Positions 1 through 6,915 of a stretch of 10,036 nucleotides of DNA are shown in pieces. Position 1 is the stretch's first letter, and each line of letters starts with the position of its first letter. Made by a program: the position numbers and the translations under genes. Source of the stretch: Victivallales bacterium (GTDB taxonomy: Bacteria > Verrucomicrobiota > Lentisphaeria > Oligosphaerales > Lenti-02); NCBI GenBank assembly GCA_018648945.1, contig JABGQJ010000244.1, positions 1 through 10,036 on the forward strand, given 5' to 3'. Below the pieces are notes generated by a model. It saw only the letters and a program-made list of their open reading frames with translations. It ran no database searches and was not told the DNA's origin.

Positions 1-1
1 C

Positions 2-313
2 CAGTGCTGGTACGACGATGTGGCCATGCTCAGCGACGAGAAGCGGGAGGCCAGCGACCCCGCCGTCGTCCGCCAAGTCGCCCCCGGCGCCCTGGAGATC
101 GCTGTCGATGGCACGCGCCATCTTGTGCTTTCGGGTGGGCTGGCAGAGAAGCGGACCATCCAATACGAAGGTCACTCCTACGCGCTCCAAGGCCGCATGG
201 GCTGGGTGCAGCTCGACGGCAAGACCCCGGTCGGGTTCGTCGCCCCAGGCGGTACCCTCACCCTCGACGGCAAACCCGTGCCGCTGACCGGCACGAGCGG
301 GGAAGAGGAGTAG
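2..313 (+). CDS. C-terminal part of an unrecognised protein (5' end outside window)
   Basis: The frame is open from the window edge (first full codon at base 2) and runs 103 codons to a TAG at 311-313. I do not recognise the family. What is visible is a beta-rich tail: alternating hydrophobic strands with turns such as GGLAEKRTIQYEG, RMGWVQLDGK and APGGTLTLDGKPVPL, then an acidic end (GTSGEEE). This looks like the last sheet of a beta-sandwich in a larger secreted enzyme, which would suit the neighbours, but that is inference. The product name cannot be decided from this fragment. The gene converges on the GH50 gene with a 182-bp gap. A competing long frame on the same strand (4-2058) runs antisense through the GH50 gene and is not believed. 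Confidence 0.6.
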   Translation, partial: QCWYDDVAMLSDEKREASDPAVVRQVAPGALEIAVDGTRHLVLSGGLAEKRTIQYEGHSYALQGRMGWVQLDGKTPVGFVAPGGTLTLDGKPVPLTGTSGEEE

Positions 314-360
314 GTACGACAGGGCCGAATCCAAGCCCTCGCAGGGGGCGATATGTAGAG

Positions 361-379
361 CCGGAGGCGAAGCATCCGG
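361..379. repeat. REP-like imperfect palindrome between convergent genes
   Basis: CCGGAGGCGAAGCATCCGG folds as CCGGA/TCCGG plus GC/GC with one G-A mismatch and a GAA loop. It sits in the 314-495 gap between two convergent genes, where no ORF is credible. No T-run follows on either strand, so it is not a classical intrinsic terminator. The form (GC stem, GCGAAGC tip, between convergent genes) is typical of dispersed repetitive extragenic palindromes. Only one copy is seen in this window, so the repeat status is inferred. Confidence 0.45.
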
Positions 380-444
380 TCCCACGCCATGCCCTCGTCC
401 CAGCCGGGTTACTGCCCCCCAGGCATCGGCCTCCCCGGATCGCG

Positions 445-457
445 GCCTCATCGAGGC
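445..457. terminator. Short GC hairpin downstream of the GH50 gene, possible weak terminator
   Basis: GCCTC-ATC-GAGGC is a perfect 5-bp stem with a 3-nt loop, about 40 nt beyond the GH50 stop codon in the direction of that gene. There is no U-tract. It may help stop transcription or stabilise the 3' end, but the stem is short and could be chance in GC-rich DNA. Nothing else is recognised in 380-495. Confidence 0.2.
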
Positions 458-495
458 AGCGACTACACCGCCCCCAACCAGGCAGAAGCCAGTCG

Positions 496-2562
496 TCAGG
501 GGGTGGCGCGGCGGGTATAGAGATCCTGGTGGACCTTGCGGGCGGCGGCGCGCATCTCGGGATGGGGCGTATCGGTGATGGTGACGAAGCCGATGTTGTA
601 GTTCTCGCCATCGAAACGACCGGTGAGGGCCTGGTCGCGGTACTGGAACCAGTGCGTGCCAACACACCAGTTGGAGGTGATCGCGGTGCGCACGTATGCC
701 GAAAACTTGGCGGCGCGTTCCTCTTGGTCCTTGGCCTTGCGGAGGCCGGTGTGGAACATGCCCCGGTCGAGAGCACCGAAGTGGAATTCACCAATGACCA
801 CGGGAAAATCGTGTTCCATGGCAAACTCATCGGCAGTCCGACTGGTGGGCAGTTCGCTGTAGATGTTGAAGCAAACCACGTCGCAATGCTTGGCGGCGAC
901 GGCCACGGCTTCGGGGTTGTAGCTGGACAGACGCGGTCCAAGATAGAGCACACCGGGCATCAGATCGCGCATGGCCTGCTCGCAGATGCTGAAGTACTTC
1001 TCGGCAAGAATGGTGCAGAAGCGGGACAGGTCGTCCGCCGCCTTCACCTGCTGGTCCTTGGTGAGTTTGGTGCCGCCCGGAATGACTTCCCAAGAGGCGA
1101 ACGCCGTACCCCAGACGTCGTTCAGCTTGGCAATGGCCTTGTACTTGCCCCGCAGGTCGTCGAGCATCGCCTGTCGCATCTGGCTTTCGGTCTCGGAGAC
1201 CAGAATGGTGGCGGGGAGTCGATGCACATCCTTGCCCCAGCCAGCCCAAGGCAACTCGTTGTCGATGAAGACGCCGAGCAACCAGGGATCGTCCTTGAAC
1301 TCGGCCTTGGCGACGAGGCCCTTGCGGATGGCCTTGTCGAACTCGGGGGAAAACACGTCGGGGAAGAGGCGCGTCTCGGTGATCTGCACGCGGGGCGAGC
1401 GGTAGTGGAGGGGAATGGTGTAGGGGACCTTGGCGAGCTTCCAGACGGCACCATCGCTCCAGTTACCAATGGTGTTGAACCCCCAGGAAGGCAGCCGTCG
1501 GGTGGCAAGTTCGTGGGAGATGGCGGGGAAGTCCTCACCGAACTTGCGGAACAGGTTGATCTTGCCGAAGTCGAGCCACCCCTTGCCCTTGGTGTCATAG
1601 AACTTGCGGAGGGGATCGCCCTCCTGCGGGAGCCAGGTGAAGAGTTGTTCGCGCCCAAGCATGGGGCCACCGGCCGAGGGGCCGACACAGGTGATACCGG
1701 CACTCCAGAAGAGCTTGCCCTCGGGGTCTACGAACCACCACTTGCCCTCGTGTTTGGCGGCGCGGAAGCGGCCGGTGGCCTTGAGTGTGGGGCCGTTGGC
1801 CCAGCCGCCGAAGCGGTTGCGGTCGGCGGGAGCGGGGTGGGTGGCCAGGTCCTGCTCCTCCTGCTTCCGGCGGACGGCGAAGTCCCCGTCCGCATGGAGC
1901 TTGCCGGGCCATTCCTCGTCGGTGAACTGCCCGTAGCGATCCACGAATGCCTCGACCTTCCCGGTCTCAATGCCGAGCAGCTCGACCTTGTGGATACGGA
2001 GGGTGAAGCCCTCCTTGGGCTTGGCCATGAAGATCTGGAAGGCGGTCATGTGGGCTAGGTCGATCTCCGGCCATTGCTTCCGGATCCACAGCCCCGGCGT
2101 CGCATCCACCCCCCGTCTGCGCGGCTGACCACGCATGCCCTCGATCTGCTTGAGAGAGAGATCGAAGCGAATCTCGACCGGACTGCCGGGGACGACTTCG
2201 CAACTGCCCTGCCGACAGTGCGTGCCGCCATCCGCTGCCGGCGAATCGTCAACGCGGACGTTGGTCTTGACCACCTTGTCGGTGGCGTTGCTGACCGTGA
2301 TGGCGAGCACATTGTGCTTCGACCAGTCGATCTGCTTGTATGCCTTGGGTGCATCGAACTTGATGTGCGGCCAGTCGCTGTCATGCCCGAAAACGACTTC
2401 CAGCGCCTTGCCGGTGGGCGTCTCAACGACCTCTGCCGTGACGGAGACCAGCTCATACTGCTCGACCATCTGCGGATCGGTGGGGTCACAGAGGGCGGTA
2501 CGGGTGACCTGGGCGGGCAGGGAGCCTGCGAGGAGGAGAAGGGCGAGGAAGAGATGCTTCAT
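496..2562 (-). CDS. Secreted GH50-family glycoside hydrolase (beta-agarase-like)
   Basis: The protein has 688 aa and is predicted to be exported and to cleave beta-linked galactan-type polysaccharide outside the cytoplasm. Residues 1-18 form a signal peptide (MKHLFLALLLLAGSLPAQ). Residues about 20-200 are a beta-rich, CBM-like domain, and about 245-688 are the (beta/alpha)8 catalytic domain. GH50-like stretches are NRFGGWANGPTLKATGRF (249-266), WWFVDPEGKLFWSAGITCVGP (275-295), SWGFNTIGNWSD (359-370), FIDNELPWAGWG (432-443), GEFHFGALDRGMFHTG (591-606) and HWFQYRDQALTGRFDGEN (637-654). Predicted acid/base is Glu436 (NE pair) and nucleophile Glu592, as in clan GH-A enzymes. Length and both glutamates look intact. 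The start is set by GAAGG (2573-2569) six bases before ATG and by a promoter 35 nt upstream. Known GH50 members are beta-agarases (EC 3.2.1.81), but the true substrate here cannot be read from sequence. The N-terminus is echoed by the small ORF at 6880-6710. Confidence 0.88.
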   Translation of the reverse strand: MKHLFLALLLLAGSLPAQVTRTALCDPTDPQMVEQYELVSVTAEVVETPTGKALEVVFGHDSDWPHIKFDAPKAYKQIDWSKHNVLAITVSNATDKVVKTNVRVDDSPAADGGTHCRQGSCEVVPGSPVEIRFDLSLKQIEGMRGQPRRRGVDATPGLWIRKQWPEIDLAHMTAFQIFMAKPKEGFTLRIHKVELLGIETGKVEAFVDRYGQFTDEEWPGKLHADGDFAVRRKQEEQDLATHPAPADRNRFGGWANGPTLKATGRFRAAKHEGKWWFVDPEGKLFWSAGITCVGPSAGGPMLGREQLFTWLPQEGDPLRKFYDTKGKGWLDFGKINLFRKFGEDFPAISHELATRRLPSWGFNTIGNWSDGAVWKLAKVPYTIPLHYRSPRVQITETRLFPDVFSPEFDKAIRKGLVAKAEFKDDPWLLGVFIDNELPWAGWGKDVHRLPATILVSETESQMRQAMLDDLRGKYKAIAKLNDVWGTAFASWEVIPGGTKLTKDQQVKAADDLSRFCTILAEKYFSICEQAMRDLMPGVLYLGPRLSSYNPEAVAVAAKHCDVVCFNIYSELPTSRTADEFAMEHDFPVVIGEFHFGALDRGMFHTGLRKAKDQEERAAKFSAYVRTAITSNWCVGTHWFQYRDQALTGRFDGENYNIGFVTITDTPHPEMRAAARKVHQDLYTRRATP

Positions 2563-2597
2563 GATGTGCCTTCTTTGGTGGCTGTGATGGGGATTGC

Positions 2598-2626
2598 ACT
2601 ATACACCACCGCTTACGTCTCTTCTG
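2598..2626 (-). promoter_or_regulatory. Promoter of the GH50 gene (box shared with the second unit)
   Basis: On the minus strand a -10-like TATAGT (2603-2598) lies 17 bp after CAGAAG (2626-2621), leaving 35 nt between the -10 hexamer and the ATG at 2562. The -10 is embedded in GTGTATAGTGC and the upstream box reads GCAGAAGA (2627-2620). Both are repeated exactly, with the same spacing, upstream of the small ORF at 6880. The -35 is far from TTGACA, so it may be an activator site or an alternative sigma-factor element. Conservation between two copies is the main evidence. Confidence 0.6.
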
Positions 2627-2659
2627 CCGCCCAACTGCTGCCCTCGCGCTCCGGCGATA

Positions 2660-2690
2660 GGTCCCCGCCACTCAGGCTGACCAGGGGACC
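2660..2690. repeat. 7-bp inverted repeat in the gap between the 1051-aa gene and the GH50 promoter
   Basis: GGTCCCC (2660-2666) and GGGGACC (2684-2690) are perfect inverted arms around a 17-nt loop that itself contains TCA-GGC-TGA. It lies 70-100 nt past the stop of the 1051-aa gene and about 33 bp upstream of the GH50 -35 box. It could be a U-less terminator for the upstream unit, an operator, or chance. The rest of 2563-2757 shows only the promoter and ribosome-binding site. Confidence 0.3.
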
Positions 2691-2757
2691 CCCTCCCCAC
2701 CGGATGGCAGTGTGTGCACCAGATCTGGCCCCGGATTCTGTTTGCTTCCCGGGCGCT

Positions 2758-5700
2758 TTACCGGCTTTCGTATTCGAGCCAGACAGGTTTCCAGATGCCG
2801 CCAGCGGAACTGATGTCGAAGACCCGGACTGCCAGGAGATGCGTGGCATCCGCGTCTGTCAGGAACCCGGTAATGTCCATGGCAAATGGCTGATCCCAGG
2901 CCTCCCAGCCCTCCGGCCCGCCTTGATTGTGGCCCACACGCTTGCCGTCGATGTAAACGGTGGCCTGTTCGTCGACGGCACCAAAGTGAAGGATCGTGTG
3001 TTTGCCCGGACGGTTGCGAAGGCTGACGGTTCGGCGGTACCAGGCGACACCATTGTAGTCGTAGCCCTGGCTCTCCCAGTTCGCGCCGATGCTGATGGTC
3101 TTCCAGTCGCCGGCAGGCTTTGGAGCCATCCACTTCTGTTTCTCGCCGACCTTCTCGGGATCAAGACGGAACTCCCAGTCGGCTAGCGGGAGGCACTGGG
3201 GACGTTCGCGGGGAGTTCCAGCAGCCACGACGGCCGCAGGATCTGGGGTGAAGCGTTCGGCACTGGCCGCGTAGACCAAAGCGTCACGGATGACTGCGCG
3301 CAGATTCGCGCGCAGGTTGCCGGGGCGCATGTCCTTGAGGCCGTATGGATGACCGGGAGTCAAATCACAGGCCCTCCCGCCCGCGACCAGGATCTTGCCC
3401 TTGCCGAGAGCGTACTCGACGATGGCGGCGTAGGTCCCGATGGGCCCGAACAGCTGGTCATACTCGGTGGCGATGACCCGACCGGTCGGCTGCCGCTCTT
3501 CCCAGGCGACCTCGGCGAAATAGTCGCGGTCCGGAAAACTGGCGTTCGTGTAGACGAATTTGCCGTGCAGGCTGGCCAGGATGGGGTGTTTGGCCATGCC
3601 GGGCGCCGATGCCAGTCCCACAGTGAGGCTCTGGGCATATGGCGAATTCTCCCGCACACGATCCGGCAGCACGGTTTCCGCACCGAGCTCCTGTGCCAAC
3701 AGCCCGGCAACCCCTGTCAGCAGCAGGCCGCCGCCGTTGCGCACGAAGTCGGTCAGCGCGTTCTGCTGCGCGCTCAGGGCCGGCAGCAATCGGGTCCCCG
3801 TTGGGTCAGCAAAGAGCAGTTGCTGGACCCAGACGACATCCCATTCCCCCCCCTTCCATGCCTTCCCCTGACGGTCGCGCCAGATGCCATCGGGATCGGG
3901 AACGAACCAGCCGGTGGTGGCGTTCTTGTGCAGCCACGCAACGTTCATGTTGTACTCGACCACGTAACGATCCGGGGTGAAACAGGCGATGCGCAGAGGC
4001 AGGCGTTTTTCGCTCAGGGCCGCATTGATGGCTGCACGGATCCGTTTCCGGTTCGCTTCAGCCTGCTGGGTGAGAACGGTCGCGCGGTCCCGCAACAGCT
4101 GGCCGTCCAACTCGCCTTTGCGTTCGGCGATGCGGCTGTCCAGGTACTGCCCGACGAGAACGACGAATTCGCGGATGCTCGGGCCGACTCGTGGATTCTG
4201 GTAGTGGTGGGCCTGCAGTGACCGAGCCCCAGAATTGATGTCCAGCACCTTGGCGTGGGTCCGTAGCAGGTCGTCTGTGATCGAGAGCACGGCGGCCAGT
4301 TGGTCGAGTTGACGACGAGTCTCCAGGAGGTGGCGGACGCTCTTTTCCTGCTCGTCCACAGCGTTCACGGCGGCGCCGTAGCGGGCCCTGGCGGTATCCC
4401 AGTCTTTGGCTTTCTCGGCGACTTGTGCTTCAGCTATGAACGCATCGACAGACGTTGTTCTTGCGCCCGGCTGACGGGCGAGTAGCCGCCGTCGGATGCG
4501 GGCGGTGACCCGCGGTTGCCGCACCCGTGCTTGGCAGATGGTCTCCGCGCAGTCAGCAAAGTCCTCGGCCGTCCCGAGCAAGAAGACCCGGCCTCCACCT
4601 GGTTCCAGCGAAACTGTGAATCCGCTGTCCCTCAATGCGACTTCTCTGAGGTCGTGCAGATCATAGACCAAGCGTCCCGCGAGAAGCTCGGGTGGCAAGG
4701 TGAGTATTCCCGTCTGCTTCGCGCGCAGATCGTTATTCCATGGAACCACAAAGTGCCGCTTCGGGCGCGGGATGTCCTGTAGCAACCCTACGCCGATGGC
4801 GGGGCCCTGGTATTCAATGAAGCGGACACTCCCGCAGTCGATTCCGATGTCCACCGGATCGAGAGAACGGCAGGGCACCAGGCACGGGCCGACGGTCGTG
4901 GCAACGGCAGCCAGGCGCTTGAGCTCCGGCCACAGTCCGCCGTTCGGCTCCAACACCAGGTTCAGCAGGTTGTCCTCCCCTCGCGCCCACCATGTGTTGT
5001 AGACCAAGTGGTAGTAGTAGTAGCCTTTGCAGCCTCCGGCGAGGCTCATCCAGAACTGCATGCGCAGGTCTTCGGTGCTGGGGCGTGAGTCCCTGAGCCC
5101 TGGGAGTGTCTGCTCGTGGGCACCGCGATAGGCGCTGGCCAGGGGCAGGAAATGAAAGACTCGTTGTGGCAGGTTCTTCCGAATCCAGGTCATCCGTTCC
5201 GCAATCTCCCAGGAGTTGTCCCCGCCGTCCTGGGTAACGTAGAAGTCCCCGGTCATCGGCTGCATGTGTCCGACGAAGCTCTGGAAGCCTCCCCAGGAGG
5301 GTTTGCAGGTCATTGCCGGCACGCCAGCGCGATCGCGGAGCAGGCGCTGAGCGGCGACCGATGCGGCGAGCATGTGCGGTTCGTCATCAATGATATAGCC
5401 CACGACGGTGTCTGGGTACTCGGCGCGCATCCGACGGGCAAAGTCGAGAACCGGCGCCAGGGCCTCCGCCTTGGCAAGCAGCTCGGCATCCGTGGGCAGG
5501 GGTGCCATGCGCTGCAGATCGCCCCAAACGGGGAGACTGTAACGCAGCCAGTGAACCAGACTGGGCCAGATACGCATCTCTCGTTCGGGTAAGGACGTCC
5601 CGTAGAACCACTTGCCGAACGCGTTCCAGTCGATCGGGTTGCCCGCGCCATCGGTGGCGATGTTGTGGCGGGTTGGGCTCTGGCCCCAGATCACATTGCA

Positions 5701-5913
5701 GCCCTGCAGGGCCTGTAGATCGACCATCCACTCACTGCGCTCCTGTTTCGTCGTGCCGGGCGAGAGGAGATTGGTCGCACCACCGGCGTAGATGCCGAAG
5801 GGGAACCAGCCCTGGAATTGCGGATTCCGCTGGTAGAATTCCCAGATACTCGCATCGTCCGCGGAAACGACGGCGGCCAGCAGGCAACAGCCGAGGCAGA
5901 GAAGGCGTTTCAT
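2758..5913 (-). CDS. Secreted multi-domain glycosidase-like protein with GATase-like and galactose-binding-like domains
   Basis: The protein has 1051 aa starting at MKRLLCLGCC. Residues 1-18 form a signal peptide. Residues 23-345 look like a TIM barrel (FPFGIYAGGATN 37-48; YIIDDEPH 173-180 as candidate acid/base Glu178; a Tyr/Trp-rich strand YYYYHLVYNTWW 298-309). A small beta region follows (350-450), then an Ala/Arg/Glu-rich helical segment (485-635). Residues 640-880 are alpha/beta with a glutamine-amidotransferase-like (beta-galactosidase trimerisation/ThuA-type) pattern: WDVVWVQQLLFAD, ALTDFVRNGGGLLLTG and GKGKILVAGGR. Residues 908-1051 resemble the sugar-binding jelly roll of GH2 enzymes (GVAWYRRTVSL, ATVYIDGKRVG, HLLAVRVFD, GGIWKPVWLE). 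I cannot identify a nucleophile with confidence, so hydrolase activity is inferred from architecture. Start choice: ATG at 5913 overlaps the upstream stop as ATGA, GAAGG lies nine bases upstream, and only this start places a signal peptide at the N-terminus. The longer reading from 5973 is rejected. It is the last cistron of its unit and ends in TAA. Confidence 0.7.
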   Translation of the reverse strand: MKRLLCLGCCLLAAVVSADDASIWEFYQRNPQFQGWFPFGIYAGGATNLLSPGTTKQERSEWMVDLQALQGCNVIWGQSPTRHNIATDGAGNPIDWNAFGKWFYGTSLPEREMRIWPSLVHWLRYSLPVWGDLQRMAPLPTDAELLAKAEALAPVLDFARRMRAEYPDTVVGYIIDDEPHMLAASVAAQRLLRDRAGVPAMTCKPSWGGFQSFVGHMQPMTGDFYVTQDGGDNSWEIAERMTWIRKNLPQRVFHFLPLASAYRGAHEQTLPGLRDSRPSTEDLRMQFWMSLAGGCKGYYYYHLVYNTWWARGEDNLLNLVLEPNGGLWPELKRLAAVATTVGPCLVPCRSLDPVDIGIDCGSVRFIEYQGPAIGVGLLQDIPRPKRHFVVPWNNDLRAKQTGILTLPPELLAGRLVYDLHDLREVALRDSGFTVSLEPGGGRVFLLGTAEDFADCAETICQARVRQPRVTARIRRRLLARQPGARTTSVDAFIAEAQVAEKAKDWDTARARYGAAVNAVDEQEKSVRHLLETRRQLDQLAAVLSITDDLLRTHAKVLDINSGARSLQAHHYQNPRVGPSIREFVVLVGQYLDSRIAERKGELDGQLLRDRATVLTQQAEANRKRIRAAINAALSEKRLPLRIACFTPDRYVVEYNMNVAWLHKNATTGWFVPDPDGIWRDRQGKAWKGGEWDVVWVQQLLFADPTGTRLLPALSAQQNALTDFVRNGGGLLLTGVAGLLAQELGAETVLPDRVRENSPYAQSLTVGLASAPGMAKHPILASLHGKFVYTNASFPDRDYFAEVAWEERQPTGRVIATEYDQLFGPIGTYAAIVEYALGKGKILVAGGRACDLTPGHPYGLKDMRPGNLRANLRAVIRDALVYAASAERFTPDPAAVVAAGTPRERPQCLPLADWEFRLDPEKVGEKQKWMAPKPAGDWKTISIGANWESQGYDYNGVAWYRRTVSLRNRPGKHTILHFGAVDEQATVYIDGKRVGHNQGGPEGWEAWDQPFAMDITGFLTDADATHLLAVRVFDISSAGGIWKPVWLEYESR

Positions 5914-6713
5914 GGGCGGGCATCCTTCGGTTGGGCGAGGCGACCGGGCAGCTGCCACTGGGCCTGACGCCACAGCGCCTCTCCATACTCACGCAAACGG
6001 TCATCTTCCCGCGGCGCCGACAGGGCCGTGGACCAGAGAACATAAGGGGCATCCAGGTAGACATTGGCGAAACCGCCCGGCGGCCACTGGGAACGTTTGC
6101 GTTCGCCCCCGGCGATGGTCAGGAGGGCGTACAGGCGGTCATGATCTGGGCGCCAGGCAAATAGGTAGCGGCCGAAGACGCCAGAAGTGTGCCGCTCGCG
6201 CTGATCCCGGGCCGCCGTGCTGCCGCCATCACCAGTCAGGCGAAGCATTGGCAACGGCAGTTCCTGGCGCGTATGAGCGCGCAGTTCCGGATGCGACCGG
6301 CCAGTGCATTCAAACGTGACGAAGGACCCGTCGCCCGGCAAGACGATGCGCAAATCCAACCACAGGTCTTCACGTTGGAGGCGCAGGTCCACCTGAGGGC
6401 CTCGTTCGCCAATACTCGTGCGGACAGCACTGGGAACCGTCTTCTCAAAGAGATAATAGACTCCCCACGCTTCCCGGTAGCGGCCGTTCAGGGCCTTGTT
6501 TCCCGCTCCTAACAGCGTGCCACTGACCCCTGAACGCCACGTCCCAGCCGCGTCACGCCAATCGCAGTGCCATTTCCAGCGTCGTGCCACAGGGGTGATC
6601 TTGATCCGCACGCGGGCCCTGCCGTTGGCAATCCAATCTGGGCCGACCTCCGGCTCGGCCGCCAACAGGGGCAGCAGGAGGAGCGCCCAACATATGGGGA
6701 CAATGATTCTCAT
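5910..6713 (-). CDS. Secreted 267-aa protein of unknown function
   Basis: I do not recognise this protein. It begins MRIIVPICWALLLLPLLAAEPE, a clear signal peptide (about residues 1-19). The mature part is beta-strand rich with many Trp and Arg residues: DWIANGRARVRIKITP, RRWKWHCDWRDAAGTW, GVYYLFEKTVP, LWLDLRIVLPGDGSFVTFECTG, GVFGRYLFAWRPDHDRLYALLTIAGGERK and GGFANVYLDAPYVLW. This suggests an extracellular beta-sandwich or lectin-like protein, with no catalytic motif I can name. It is fused to both neighbours by ATGA overlaps: its ATG (6713-6711) overlaps the stop of the small ORF, and its TGA (5912-5910) overlaps the start of the 1051-aa gene. It is therefore likely made in fixed ratio with the barrel protein and may act on the same substrate. 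An upstream extension of the frame to 6917 would cross the promoter and is rejected. Confidence 0.65.
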   Translation of the reverse strand: MRIIVPICWALLLLPLLAAEPEVGPDWIANGRARVRIKITPVARRWKWHCDWRDAAGTWRSGVSGTLLGAGNKALNGRYREAWGVYYLFEKTVPSAVRTSIGERGPQVDLRLQREDLWLDLRIVLPGDGSFVTFECTGRSHPELRAHTRQELPLPMLRLTGDGGSTAARDQRERHTSGVFGRYLFAWRPDHDRLYALLTIAGGERKRSQWPPGGFANVYLDAPYVLWSTALSAPREDDRLREYGEALWRQAQWQLPGRLAQPKDARP

Positions 6714-6880
6714 ATTCCCTGCAGCGTCGCTGTTTCGCCAGCCGAAGCGTCGCCCAGGCGAACGTTGGCCGATTCGTACTGTTCGACCAAAGTGGGGGCG
6801 GTGGGGTCGCAGAGGATCGTGCGGGTGACCTGTGCGGCCAGGGGGCCTGCAAGGAGAAGGGCGAGGGCGAGGTGTTCCAT
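6710..6880 (-). CDS. 56-aa secreted peptide or leader, diverged copy of the GH50 N-terminus
   Basis: The ORF reads ATG at 6880 to TGA at 6712-6710. Its product begins MEHLALALLLAGPLAAQVTR and includes TILCDPTAPTLVEQYE. Aligned with the GH50 protein's first 37 residues it has 28 identities in 36 positions and one gap. Ten of the 28 identical residues use a different codon, which points to selection on the protein sequence at some stage. Similarity fades after VEQYE, and the last 20 residues (SANVRLGDASAGETATLQGI) are not clearly related. AGGGA sits seven bases before the ATG, and a promoter lies 35 nt upstream. The stop overlaps the next start (ATGA), so translating it would feed ribosomes into the 267-aa gene. 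It may be a real secreted peptide of about 40 aa, a coupling leader, or the truncated relic of a second GH50 gene. The reading frame itself is certain; its function is not. Confidence 0.6.
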   Translation of the reverse strand: MEHLALALLLAGPLAAQVTRTILCDPTAPTLVEQYESANVRLGDASAGETATLQGI

Positions 6881-6915
6881 GGCGTGGTCCCTGAGTGGTT
6901 GGCACGACTGGCAGC

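Noticed and set aside
4..2058. 684-codon open frame on the plus strand, antisense to the GH50 gene
   Set aside because: It lacks any recognisable domain, is low-complexity Gly/Leu/Glu/Val-rich, and mirrors the codon structure of a well-supported GH50 gene. Long antisense frames are expected in GC-rich DNA.
2719..2728. CCAGATCTGG palindrome downstream of the 1051-aa gene
   Set aside because: A 10-bp palindrome without a loop, a partner site or conservation is expected by chance.
2074..3186. 370-codon plus-strand frame over the GH50 5' end and the end of the 1051-aa gene
   Set aside because: It runs through a promoter and a gene boundary of two supported minus-strand genes and has no domain or ribosome-binding site.
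3349..4221. 290-codon plus-strand frame inside the 1051-aa gene
   Set aside because: It is a compositional shadow of the minus-strand gene, with no family resemblance.
5914..5973. 20-codon extension of the 1051-aa protein
   Set aside because: It would bury the signal peptide and overlap the end of the 267-aa gene by 64 bases. The ATGA start at 5913 has a ribosome-binding site and a signal peptide.
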